The notes under the pieces: generated by a model
What the model was told of the DNA's origin: nothing
Databases searched by the model: none
Seen by the model: the letters and a program-made list of their open reading frames with translations, nothing else
Translations under genes and position numbers: made by a program
In this document: positions 43,846 to 56,880 of the stretch, one piece after another
Position numbering within the stretch: the stretch's first letter is position 1
Layout of the letters: each line of letters begins with the position of its first letter
Assembly (NCBI GenBank): GCA_024349245.1
Contig: JALDNG010000041.1
Coordinates: 7,585,501-7,649,500 of the forward strand
DNA: 64,000 bases
Source of the DNA: Neodontobutis hainanensis
Lineage: Eukaryota > Chordata > Actinopteri > Gobiiformes > Odontobutidae
Reading direction: 5' to 3'

Positions 43846-46800
43846 GACCCTTCCACAGGTGAACTGTCAATGACAGAATTAGCCTAACCGTTCTGTTCAT
43901 TTTAACAAAACGTAAAACCAGTAACTATATAACATTTCTAGAGGACAAACTTCCTGGTTGTGGTTAATTTGAAAAGAGTATATCTAAAACCAATGGATAC
44001 ATTAGCAATAGCATATAAATGTATAATTTAGCATGCTAGTTATAACTTAAGCTATAAATTAATAAAGTAATTAGTTACCCCACTAGCCATTCAAAAATAG
44101 ATTTTTGTGTTTTTCCTGAATAAATCAGGCCACTTAATAATTTGACACTTACCAATATCGTCCACTAACAGACACCGATCTGGTAGTTTGTTTCTATCAG
44201 CCAAAGTTAACTTATAAAAGTAGAGTTAATTGTCTTTAATGAATAAACTCTGAGAGAACACTGACAAACAATAGTTTTGTTAGGTCTTTAAATTGTAGCT
44301 ACTTCTCCAGCATAAAAATGTAATCTCAGTGACTTTTAGGATGTAACCTTTAGCTTATGTAGCGCTAAGTGATCCTATTTAGAGTGGCCATGTGTCCCAT
44401 GTCCCAAAAAATATCTGTAAAAACACAAAAATGTCTGTTTTGAACATAAAATGTCCCTGTAATCAAGTTTTACAAAATACCAATCGCTGGGAACACTATA
44501 GTGTACTCCTGAGATACGACATAAACTTATGTTCTGAAAACCTTGTCAGAACATAATCTTTTCGAAAGGTACTGGTTCTTTAGAGTTTTTTTTTTAATTC
44601 TTGTTTTGTGTTTTATCAATAAAACAATGGAATGTCAATCAATTTGAAGGTCTGGAAATATGGTCACACTAATTCTATTTTAAAAGTTAATATCAAGTTA
44701 AATTTAATATCATCAACAAGAAGTTACACATCACATTAAGAACAACTTATATTAATACATTAATTAAAATCCTGGATAATAAAGGCTAAGATGACTTTTA
44801 AGGCCTTGATTTTTTTTTACAGATAATTCCATTAGGTTTTTCAACAGCTAATAAATAAAATAAAATAAAAAACATTGCACATGCTTTACTTGCTAAGCCA
44901 TGTCATCCACATTAAGCACAGTTTAATTCCTGGCATTCCTTACACTTTTGCAGGTGTTTTCTGTGCTTAAACAGTAAAATCGTTTTCTTCAATACTCATA
45001 TGTCTGCCTGCGTCCTCTCAGTCCTCTCATTGATCCAGTAACAGATGGCCGTCCCTTGTCAACAAACTGACTAAGCACTTCCTAACCTGTGTCCTTGCGT
45101 CTGTAAACTACCTTTATTGTACGTGTTGGGGATATTGTACAACAGAATGCAGCCCACACAGTGCATGACTTTCTAAGAGGGCCTGGTGGTTGTATACTGC
45201 TGGGAATAAGCCAGAGAAATGTGCTTTCGTCAGTGAGCCTCATATCATAGCTCTGGGCAGATGTACTAAGCATTCAGAAGAAAATGGAGACTGTTCCATT
45301 GTAGAAAAAAATAGCAATTGGGTTAAAATTGCTCACAGTGCAGGTAGATTTGAGGAAAAACACATAAAATCCACAACAAGATAACAAAACAATCAAGATG
45401 GAGTAGATGAGATGAATTCAATTGTGAGATGATTACTGGTAAAATTGTTTAAGACCCATTCCTCATCTGGACAAACAAAATAACGATTTATGATTTGCAA
45501 TAAAATCCTCACAGGCTCAAATATGTCCAGTAAATTGTAAAGGAAAGATTTTTTTTGTGTTGCATTTAATATAGCTGTTTCCTTCAAATGTTTCTAGCAT
45601 TACTTTGTTTAAGCTCATTTTTCATTTTCCTGACACTCTTCTGACAAACGTATCCCAGTTTGACCTTTTTTAAGTCACCATCCATCTTTTGTCTTGTTTT
45701 GCTGTCAGCCATATCTATTATAATAAATGTTTAGAACTTTTTTGCAGGAGACAATGCTTTATAGGTCTGATCTATGAAAAATAGCCTCTGTATTATTGTC
45801 TTATGATGTTATAAAATGAAAAAAGACACGCATTGTTTTAGGGGAGCTGACACCAAACCTTGACATTTACAGCTGATGTTGTGTAAAGCAGAAATATGCC
45901 TCGGCAAAACAAAATCAATGTGACTTTACAATAAAACCCCGGGATATAATGTCACACTGTCTGTATTTGGTTGTTATCCAAAGTTAAATATCACCAATAA
46001 TAAAAGTGAAAAGTGCTCTGAGGTGAGTTTATGTCCTCAAAGACACATAATGGAGCTTGAATATAATTATGAGAAACACTGCAGTGAAAATGTCAGCAGC
46101 AGGTAATTGGAGATCATTGTGTGTGGAAAAAAAATGTACAAACTCCCAGTGTTTGGTGCACGTCCCACAGCGGAGTTTATAAAAAGAAGTCCTTGTGGCT
46201 AATGCATTTGTTGCTTTTCTGGGGCATTTGGATCAATAAAACCGTTTGATAGCCATTTAACTCTGCATGGAACTCAGTGTGTTAATTACACTTTGTTCAT
46301 TTAAAAAAATAAAATAAAAAGGCCTGTTTTAGTTTGTTAAAAAAGATTACAGTAAAAACAGTGTCAGACTTTGTTAAAATCACAAATTAAACTCAACAAG
46401 AAGTGCCTCTAATGGAGCAAATAAGAAGTCCGCTTTTAAAAAATCTAACCTGGGGCCTTAATATTGTGTCTTAATATTTCTGAAAACTCTATTTTTGGGG
46501 TGGTTTCATTACTCTTTTAAATATATTTCAAGTTATTGACAGAATTTCATGAAATGACAGTGAATTGCTTTGGTCTTGATCTGTTTTGGAATCAGATAAA
46601 TGGGTCTGGCTAAACTTTATAAATGAATCGTCTATCATATTTTGTCTTTTTAGATTTACAAACATACATTTATGTTCTCATTCTTTGTCTATTCTTTTAT
46701 GAACTATATATGTTCTCTTTCTTTATCTATTCTTTTATGACCTACCTAAAAATGACCTGAAATAACAGAATATAACACAGTGTAAAGAGAATACTGTGAA

Positions 46801-49800
46801 GGACAGTTTGGGGAAACATGACATTAAAACGCCTAATAAACTCTTCTCAACAACAAATAAAGAGCAATCTCAATGTGTCCATCTACAGCTCATGTCACAC
46901 TCTGAAACTCAAAATGGAGGGCTGTCTGATGCATGTCCCACTGTGCACATTGGAGAAAAGTGTTTACATAGATATCTAACCGTGACACTACGGACGTGGC
47001 AGGATTAGCTACAATAGCTAGTTTACAGTTAACGTCACTTGTGCTGCAAAATTCAAGATGGAAAGCAGTCAGTGATTTTAGTAAAAAAGCTGGTTGCTTC
47101 AACTGATCAAATAGAGAAACCAAGAGGGGGTTCTTTTGCGTTACCAATGTAGTTGTCCACAAAGGTGAAAAATCAGGCTCTTTTCAACCTTTGTTTGAGG
47201 TCAGGAGGAGTGGAGTCCAGTGATGCTTGTGTGTGTAGTGACCACTTTTGGATTTTAACATTGCAACATGTAATATTATAGTTACAGTGTTGTTATAGGG
47301 CACATGACGACGATGGTAGAGTCCAAGACTGTCCTAGTGCTATAAAAACACCACTAATGCTGTGTAATACATGAGGTAACATTGGCAAAAACTAAACAAA
47401 AGCTGTTAATGATTTTCTTGCATCATTAGAAACACGTTACTGATTACAAGTCATTCTTCTAAATTTCTAATACTGTCAGATTTTGTTGCAAGCAATCGTT
47501 AATCGTGCAACTGTCAGATCGCTAGTCTTTGACCCGGCCTCCTACAACCACTAATTTAAAATCTACAACCTACAATTATGCAACGTCGAAATGACTACTC
47601 ATCGGCCAAATTCGTACAGTGTGACCGGGGCTCATAGTCTATAGCATGTTCTTTTTTAATAACTGTAGCATAAATCAAAGTAATAATCCTCCACACCACA
47701 CTGAAAAAAATCCTTTAATTAAAACCAGGAATATTACTGCGCCATATCGACTTCTAATCATGATTATTATTATGCACTGACACAATAAACCAAATCACAG
47801 CAGACATAAAAAACACACCATAAACAGTGGAGAGGGGAGATAAAATCCTCATTCAGCAGCAGTGGACGGCCTGGTTAACAAGTGTCTGTTTACGCTTTGG
47901 CAAACAGGATAAAAGACCGCCGTTGTTCTGTTTGTGGCCCAGAGCACATCCAAACACTTCTCTGTTGCTTTCGATCTTTGCTATATCTTGATTTGCCCGC
48001 ACCCGGGGTTATCACTTGTCTGTGTGTGAGCTTATATTATCATCTCCTAAAGCAGCGTTTGTGTCACATTCGCCTTGTTCTCCAGATTGTGGTGCTTGAA
48101 GACGTATCTGCATGCCCTCACTGTCTAACCATTCTTCATCTTCTCCGCCGAGAGATTCAGCGATACAACTGCAACGTCCTTATCCTGTTTATCAACCGGA
48201 CGCTAATGAAAAATTATAATCCAGCAGCATCCTCAGAGGTTTTATGACTTGGCGTTGAGGGAGTCGGGCTCATTTCTGGGCTAAACACAGCTAATATCCA
48301 AGCTTGTGTAATCCATCTGTTTGCTAATTCTCACAGCAACTATGAAACTCCTCCTCAGCAGCCTCCCCGGGGTTATCGATCGTATCTGTTTCTCTTGTCA
48401 ACGTAAGAAAAGAAAAAAATAAGGCAACAGCTGCTTACTCAGCTCGGATATAGATAAATAACCTGGAGGGAGGGGAGGGAGGAGATAATATAAAATCAGG
48501 ACAATAAGGGCAAACGCAGGGAATATGATATAAATATAAAAGAGAAGGAGGTATGGGGGGAAATATTGTAATGAGTTTGAAAAAGAAAGCAAAGAAAAGT
48601 TGGAGAAATACATTAAAGGTCAAAGTGTGGAGGAGGAGCGATAATAGTGCATTGTATAAGTTAGTTTGAATCAGATTTTGCAAAAACAAACCAATGTCTT
48701 GTTTGAAAAAGCTCAATATTGAGGCTCTACGTCATGTTAGGTCATGTAATAAAACTTCTATAAGATCAATATTTATATTTTGTTTACATTTGTCGGTCTA
48801 ACTTCAGCTTTTGAGAACTTGATCCTGTGCAGAATATCGACAGAGTGTTTGAATTGATTTCTGTGTCTGACATTATAATAACCCTAAAATCTGATGGCTT
48901 TAGCAGTGGAAAAACTTTTTAGTTTGCATAGAAATCGACTCATTATGATTATTTTTTTTACCTAATTGCTCATAGCTCAATTTACTTTACGCAGTAACTT
49001 GCAAAGGCAAAGTGCAGAGGCAGTAGTTCAGACAGATTTTACACACACTGTCTGGATTACTCTGCATTTTGAATTTAATGCAAAGATTTGACTCAGCTTT
49101 CGGGGAATTGTGTGAGAATTCTCTTTAATAATGTACTTCATCTACATTTTTATTATACATTATAATGTTATAAATGACAATTATTAAGCAAATGACCTGA
49201 TTCAGAAAAAGAACAGTGATTGAATAGTCACATTTTAATGACTTTGAATGAATACCTGTAGAGCCTGAGGGTTTAAAATTGACATGAAACCTTCTGCAGT
49301 TTTATAGAAGAGCTTAACATGTTTATTTTGTTACAAGCAAGACATGTAACAGTTATCATTAAGTCAATATATAATATAATAAAAACATTCACATATTGTG
49401 CTGTTTGATCAGTGGAGATGGAAGTTAGTCCAGAACCTCACACTTCTTTATAAATTATAATTTAATTCAATGCCAAAGAACACATCGATATATTATGGGT
49501 CATATGATTATTGCAATATTCAAGGTATATTTTAGAATTAGATTAGCAAAGATAGATATACTGCAGCTACTTATATTGAGTACAGTCTGCAATCATAATA
49601 TTCTGCATTTTAAGCATGTGCAGAGAAAAATTTTAACGTTATATAACTATAAAGGTTCAACAAGTTTTATTCCTTTTCGCTTTAGAGAAACAAGATAAAG
49701 TGACACATTTTACCCGTGGCTTCAAAATTCATGACACATGCAACCAATTCTTCCTACTCCACTTTAAAAGTAATAGTTTTTAGGCAAAATAGAAAGACAA

Positions 49801-51729
49801 TGCCAGAGATAAAGTTGAACGACTACCACTTTACAACAGCTCTGCTCGTGTCTGAGAGTGGTGCTAAAGTGCACAGTGAGCAGAGTGGATCCAGTTAAGA
49901 TGTCCAGATGGAGTGAGAGGTGCTGTGTCAGAGCCTCGTATAAAAGAAGTCTATAAAGGAAAACAATTGAAAGACATGCTGTAATACTGTTGACACAAAA
50001 CTAATCACAGACTGGGTTTAAAGCTGGCCTCAAGTGTTACACGTAGTTTCCCGCAACTTGAATGAAACGATAAAAAGTTGGAACTTTTCATGCTGAACTT
50101 ACTAAAACAACCAAGGTTTCATGGATTCACATAATTTAGTGCAACTGGGTTTTGTGTTTAAAAGTGAATATTAATGGAGCAGGAACAGTGCCTTGTGGAA
50201 CTCCAAACAATTGTTGAATCCACCTAATGCCCAGACCATGTTTGAATTATAAATATTTCGAGGAGCAAAAGTTAACAGATAATATATTAAATTCAATCAC
50301 ATCCCATTGGACTCTACCTTTTCCTCAGTGTCTAGTCTGCTTCTTTAGTTTCTTTCTCTAACCTCTTTTAGTGACACATTATCTCCTGGCTTCCTCTAAT
50401 TGGAGTGCACTGAGCTCTTTGCACTGACAGCATGTGTCTTACTATCTTTGGTCAGAGATGAGAGGGAGAAAAAAACGTAGTCGAGAGCCCGCTCCTGCCC
50501 TCTTCATTGGAACCTTTAAACTAGTGTCAACCCAGCTGTCATGAATTCACTGAAGCGAAAAGGTCAGGATCTCCAAAGGTGCAAATTGGAGCGCTGTGAC
50601 TGGCAGGGTTTTTCCAGAGAGATGGACAGGCTGGTATTTTGTTTAGAACTTGCAACGAGTACAGTGACAGAACAATGGCTATGTCTATATTTGGTCCTAA
50701 AAGTATAATGAGTGTGATTATTAACTAGACATTTCGCTACAACACTGTTACTGTACAATACCCCATTATCAACAAAGAGACAATAATAGATGGTAAAATG
50801 TCACTTTAAAATGTCAGAGGAATCTTTAAGGATTTACAAAGTTTAGATACAAGTGTGTAATGGATTGAAAATGATATATTGTAATACCGTGAGCCAGGAT
50901 CAGAAGTGAGTGGACTCAATAAGAAGCTCAGTCGAGAATTTATTCACAAAAAAATCAGGCATAAAAAAAAATCAGGCACACTTTATTTGACACTACACTT
51001 GATACATTGAATCCTCATTAAGTACAATGTAACAAACTGTGTAACAAACTGTAATAACATAACAACACATAGTACACACCCTAACCCTATCTGCAATATG
51101 TAAGAAGTAAAATGTCACCAAAAACAAAAATCAAAGTCAGGTCAAAAAGCCACAAAGTCTACACAAGTAAAGATTATATGGCGAGAACATTGACACACTG
51201 AGGGTGGAGAGACAAAGAACAATGTCAGAGGAGGGGTATGTATACTCAAGAGGGTGAAGAGACAATGAGACACAGGTGAAGTACACCAGGGAGGGTCAGG
51301 TGATAACATAAAGCTGGAAGACAGACAAAAGCAGGAAGTAGACAGCCCTGAAATGAGACATGAGAGTCAATGGCAAAATAAAACGGGAAATAGCTATAAA
51401 TTAAAAATACAAAACATGACCTTAAATCAGATATTGGATATACTCCAAAAGACCAAAAAAACATACATTGCATCACCGGCCCTCGCCCAAGTCAAGATGT
51501 CTCTGAAACTCTGTGATAGGCTTCAGTGATGTTGCCTCATTCACACTCAGGTTCCTGGATTTTCTTTTTATTTATTCATTCTTATTTATCCCCGTGGGGA
51601 AATTAATTGTTGGCAGCTGCCACTAGGGGGTGCCTAGATACCCCCGGTCATGTTACTAACCAGAGACTATAGCACGTTTTTATCTTGGTGGGGGAAATGA
51701 TGAAACCAACTCTTCAACTTAAAGCATGA

Positions 51730-51802
<73 letters not shown>

Positions 51803-54350
51803 AGTCAAAGAAACAAAAACTAAAACTATAAAAGAATACAAGATTTTTTTTTCAACAAACAAAACTTCCAGTCAAAGCTTTTTCTCATTCATGTGGGGTT
51901 AGCCTATATTCTTTATCCTCTTTTCTTTCTAAGGAACTGCCTCAGAAGGACAAGTGAGGATTCTGTCAACTAAAGAAAAAAACTAAAAACTAAAGCAAAT
52001 TATAGAAGCTTCAGTTTTATCCAATGATTAAAAGGTACTTTGTTAATCTTTAAATACACTTTATTCTATGGCAGGACTATAATTTCCTAAAAAAAAAAAA
52101 AAAAAAGTCCATCTTGTTGTCTTTGGACAAGTATGGACATCTAATTTGTTAACTCAAAGTTGCTTTGTTGCCATGGCGATGCTCATCACATGCCACATTG
52201 CCATGCAGCAGATATTGTGTTTATCAGCAGCACGGCGTGTCATAATCTATCCACAGTAGCCTGACATAATCATTTGCACAGCATGCTGTTGCGCTCGGGC
52301 CATCTCATAATCTAACATTTGGCATCGTTTGAATTAATAGCAAGATAATTTTGTACCCAAACAGACCTGAAAACAACATGCAGCAAGAATTTGGAAAAAG
52401 CAGACTGCATGGAGATATATATGGAGATATATATATATATATATTAAATTCACTAAGTCTCAGAGGATTGATGAGAAGGATGAAGAAGAGGATCCACTGG
52501 ATAAATATTGACTTGAATGAATGAGCTCGGTCCGAGGACATAAAGGGGATGTACACACCATCACACAACCTCCACTGAGCCCTCCATCTAAAACCAGAGC
52601 CACCGTTCAGACACATATTTCTAACAAAGCGGGAATCAATATTAATATTTATGAAGCCTTTGAGATTGAGCAGCAGTAACTCTAGTATAAATAATGAAGG
52701 TGTGCTGTTCCACTTGTTTTTCATGGTCATATCTAAAATGCAGTAGGGAAAAACAAAAATGGTTTTATCATGATGTAAGGGGAAATGACTGGTGGTGCAC
52801 TAAAAGATTTTTTGTTTTTATTTATCTGAATAAACTTTAAATAAATTTATTTTATTTTGTTTGGGTTGAGTACTGTGTAAGTCAGTGCTAGGCTTTGGTT
52901 AAATACAAAAAAAAATATTTGACATTTCTGCCTTCCACTCCATAAAATAAAAAAAATAGGTCTGTGACATTAAAAAAGAAATTTTAAAAAGATCTTCAAA
53001 ATTGAGATCCTTGATTTATCAAAACACGAGTTGACAACACAAGCCTTAACATTGTGACCACCAAAAGCCACACTTAGGGTAAAATGTACGATAAAGCCTG
53101 GCAGCAAGTTTTCCACTACATTTATTTAGTGTTGTATTTAAGCTCTTAATTTCTTTGTGCTGGGTAATGAAGCTGAATACTTTTGATCATTAATGAAGCG
53201 TGAAGAGAAGGTCATCAGAGAAAAGGTTTAAAACACTCTTGTTGTACTGGTCACTTAAAGTTAAAGTACGCAGTCGGAAAAGCTTGTTTTAATTTAAGCC
53301 GGTGTTCTAAATGAGGACCTACAGTAAGTTCTACACTTATGGAGCAGCTCTGACCACAGGTCTCATGTCAGAGTCCGACAAAGCTGTTTGAACCTGACCA
53401 AACCAAAGGACTGCAATTAATTTAGAAAGATTTGAAGACTACCAACATTTTCCAAGTCAAACTGATATTGATCCTAAAGTTCTTCAGTGTGTACAGTTCA
53501 CATATTCATCAAAAGTAAACAAAAAATAAACTTTGCACATTTCTACAGCTGAAATGAATGTTGCAGAAAACTGAATTTTAAAGTCTTAAAAGTCAAACAG
53601 AGAAAATTTATCAACAAATGCTCTCACAAATTGCAGATTCTAGAGAGCCACAAATTTGGAATTAAAATGTTTTTCTTTGTTGAACAAAATTAGTCACTGC
53701 TTTCTTTTTCTTTCTATTTTTTTGCGAGTTATTCATGATCAATGTTTCATCAGCCAACAATTATATTCACAAAGAAGTTAGTGCACAGAACAATGATTTT
53801 GTTTTATTTTTAATTTAGAGCAGCTCAAGTTTAGATTGGGTAGACTTTTTAAGCAACACCACCATCTACTGTTGTCCAGAGAGAGCACATTTGAACAAGG
53901 CAAGGGTTAAGGTTTTTCTACTTGTTCCTTTTAGGTAATTCACTTTGGAACAATATGACTGAATTATTAGATTGGCCTCTGTCCATGGTCCTGAAAACTT
54001 CAGCACCGCAGAACAGCAGTCGTACGAATAAAGCTTTGATTCCATTCAAATGCATATATGTAATCGGAAATATTATAAAATCAAGAATGAGTTTGTTAAG
54101 GCAACTTGGCCTCTGAGAGCACTTCAATAATATTCTGACTAAAGAATAAATAATAAACATTTAGAGCAAACAAAGACATAAATTACCATTACAATTACCT
54201 CTTTGTTCTGCTGGATAGAGAAGCCATGTGCCTGAAGGCTTCCCAACATCCAGCTACAGAAGAAGAATTTACCAGAAAAGAAAGTAAGTAATGAAATCAA
54301 AAAATATGTTTGTTATCTTTTTTATTTAAAAGTATAGAGGCTCATATCAC
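43846..54350. other. non-coding; (ATT)n microsatellite
   Basis: (ATT)n lies at about 51730-51801, with A-rich and TA-rich runs near 52090 and 52425. Enhancer-like unique stretches occur at about 46120-46270, 47850-48260 and 52130-52320, judged by appearance only. A 366-bp frame at 47882-48247 has no known domain. No exon or RNA gene could be supported. Confidence 0.4.
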
Positions 54351-54353
54351 AAA

Positions 54354-55733
54354 CAGTTGTGATCATAAGTTTACATCCCTTGGCAGAATTTTTGATGGTT
54401 TGGCCATTTTTCAGAGAACATGAAAGATAACACAACAACCTTTCTGTCACTCATAGTTAGGGGTTGTGTGAAGCCATTTATTGCCAAACAATTGTGTTTA
54501 CTTTTTTTAAATCATATTGACAACAGAAACTACTGAAATGACTTTGATCAAAAGTCATTTTAGCTAGATAACATGCACAAGTGACACAAACAGGTTTGCA
54601 TGGCCACTAAAGGTAACCATCCTCACCTGTGATCGGTTTGTAATCAGTGTGTGTGAATTAAAGGTCAGTGAGTTTCTGGGCTCCTGACAGAACCTTGCGT
54701 CTTTTATCAAGTGCTGCAGAGATGTTTCTGTCTGAGTCATGGAGAAAGCAAAAGAATTGTCAAAGGGTCTGCAGGAAAATGTAATTGAACTGTATAAAAC
54801 AGGAAAGAGATATAAAAAGATGTCCAAGAAACTGAGAATGCCAAACAGCAGTGTTCAAAATGAAGGATTCTGTTGAAACCAAACCAAAGTCAGGTAGACC
54901 AACAAAGATTTCAGCCACAACTGCCAGGGAATTTTTTTGTGATGCAATGAAAAAACTACAAATAACTTCAGCTAAATTACAGGACTCTGAAAAAAAGTGG
55001 TGTGGCTGTTTTAAGATGCACAATAAAGAGACACTTGAAGAAAAATGGGCTGCATAGTTGAAAAAGCCATTACTAAACAAATACGCCAAACAGCACAGAG
55101 ACAAGTCTCAAAACTTCTGGAACACAGTAATTTGGAGTAAAAAAAAAAATTACCATAAACGTTACAGTTAGAGTCAACAAGGCCTATGATGAAAGGTACA
55201 CAGTCCTACAGTGAAACATGGAGGTGGACCTGATGTTTTGAGGATGTGTGAGCTACAAAGGCATTACAAGGATCCAAAGCACAAGGCCAAGTCGACCTGT
55301 CACTGGCTACAGCAGCATTTAGTGAAGGTTCTGGACTGGCCTGAGTCTCCTGACCTCAGTATCATTGAGACACTCTGGAGAGATCTCAAACCTGCAGTTC
55401 ATACAAGACAGCCCAAGAATTTACAGGAACTGGAGACTTTTTGCCAAAAAGAATGGGCAGCTTTACATCTGAGAAAATAAAGAGCCTCATCCACAACTAC
55501 CACAAAAGACTTCAAGCTGTCATTGATTAAAGGTGGAATTACACAGTATTAAGAACTGGGGTATGTAAACTTTTGATCAGGGTCATTTTGGATGTTTCTG
55601 TTGTCATGAGTTAAAAAGTGTAAACACAATTGTTTGACAATAAATGGCTTTACCCAACCACTAACTACGAGTGAAAAAAAAGTTTTTGTGTTATCTTTTA
55701 TATTCAATGAAAAATAATCACAAAATACAACTG
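54354..55733 (+). mobile_element. decayed Tc1-like DNA transposon
   Basis: The left end starts cagttgtgatcataagttta; the right end finishes caactg followed by TA. Both flanks carry matching inverted repeats of about 200 bp (shared blocks include gccatttattg.caaacaattgtgttta and gacaacagaaac). A broken transposase lies between. It sits about 150 bp past the galt stop codon, probably in or just beyond the galt 3' UTR. Confidence 0.85.
54739..55480 (+). pseudogene. Tc1-like transposase, inactive
   Basis: ATG 54739 starts a helix-turn-helix region that runs into a stop near 54870. Another frame (54851-55057) holds KSGRPTKISATTAREF, the linker/second HTH of Tc1 transposases. The catalytic DDE core is mostly deleted. 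The C-terminal DWPESPDLSIIETLWRDLK with the last acidic residue is kept at about 55340-55395. Multiple stops and deletions make it non-functional. Confidence 0.85.
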
Positions 55734-55880
55734 TAAAAGTCCTTTCCATAATCACACACATCCAGTCCTGGAGCAGATTTCAATGTGAATAAAAGTAGTT
55801 ATTAACTGAAAATGTATGAACCAAATACAACCACAATTCAAAAAACATTTTGTTTCTTTTTAAGTTGGTGACACTTCTTT

Positions 55881-55958
55881 CTATCTTTCTTCTCTTCCTT
55901 GATGGTGTTGTCTAGTTTTGTAGTGCACATCTGGAAGGTTTCTTAATTTCTCTGCAGC
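55881..55958 (-). CDS. galt: galt, last coding exon
   Basis: On the minus strand an acceptor (gttcag) is followed by 25 codons and TAG (55883-55881). The peptide AAEKLRNLPDVHYKTRQ matches the C-terminus of galactose-1-phosphate uridylyltransferase, which ends soon after an LP.VHY segment. The exon joins the preceding one at phase 0, after DLTPEQ. The last residues (HHQGREER) differ from mammals, as expected for a variable tail. Confidence 0.88.
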   Translation of the reverse strand, partial: AAEKLRNLPDVHYKTRQHHQGREER

Positions 55959-56725
55959 CTGAACAACAGACAAAAGTTAAGTCAGAGAAAACCAGAACAC
56001 ATAAATACACTCCTTCATCTTTCAGAATATCACATTCAAAATCAGCTAATCACATTTGGATAGTTTTGTAAAATCCACTGAATACAAGGAAACTATTCAT
56101 TCAAAAGACGTGGCTTGCATTGAGGTTGTACTAGACTACACTGTCACAAGGTACAGACAAAATTAGTTCTAATGTATTTTTAAAACCAGCAGGTTTTTCT
56201 GTTCTAACTGGTTATTTAAGGGTCAGATATACTCATGTTGAGATAAAACATTATAACCATGCATGTAGAAATGAAAAGTATATTATCCTTATATAATGAA
56301 CATATTTAAGATGTGAATCATTTTTTTACTTTCCCTTTTTTTGTACAAAGTTTGTCATTAGTAACTATTTAAACAGTATGCATTGTTATGTAATAACAAT
56401 CTTAAATGTCTCGCAAAGACATGGAAATATGTAGATAAGACAAGACTTGTCTTTTGCAAGTCACAAAGCTTAGTGACTCCCACAACTAGACGGAAGTAAG
56501 GCCAGTCAGAAAATCACCTGTGTCCACACCTTTTTTTGTGCTGAACAGCTAAACTGCAGTAAATCTAAACCAAAGTAAGGCTCAGCTACTGTACCACCGC
56601 ATTAAACCAGGTTTGTAACATCTAGTTCTCTACCAACTAAGCTAAAAAGGAACTCTCCCAGTCCCAAAGATGTAAGCATGAAAACACTTTTCCACAGTAT
56701 AAATCAGTTTGAGAGGAGTATTTAC
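55959..56725 (-). other. galt: galt intron
   Basis: Bounded by a minus-strand donor gtaaatac at 56725 and the acceptor AG at 55960-55959. Nothing else recognised. Confidence 0.8.
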
Positions 56726-56880
56726 CTGCTCAGGGGTGAGATCTCGTTGCTCCAGGGCAAGCATCTCGTATCCCACCATGAACTTCTTCACAGTGGCTGA
56801 GCGCAGCAGTGGAGGGAAGTAATGAGCGTGCAGCTGCCAGTGGGAGTTGTCTTCTTGTAAGTGGGGGCCAGTCGGAGCTC
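56726..56880 (-). CDS. galt: galt, penultimate exon
   Basis: A 155-bp minus-strand exon with acceptor ctctgtag and donor gtaaatac. It encodes HWQLHAHYFPPLLRSATVKK followed by FMVGYEMLALEQRDLTPEQ, strongly conserved in animal GALT. The enzyme transfers UMP between UDP-glucose and galactose-1-phosphate in the Leloir pathway in the cytosol. The HAH segment belongs to the enzyme's second HIT-like half, whereas the catalytic HPH lies in exons beyond this window. It enters at phase 1 and leaves at phase 0. Confidence 0.95.

Noticed and set aside
47882..48247. 121-aa ORF as a gene
   Set aside because: No domain, no splice or promoter context, and composition like surrounding DNA; at most a conserved non-coding stretch.
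54564..55104. minus-strand ORFs in the Tc1 element
   Set aside because: They are antisense to the decayed transposase.
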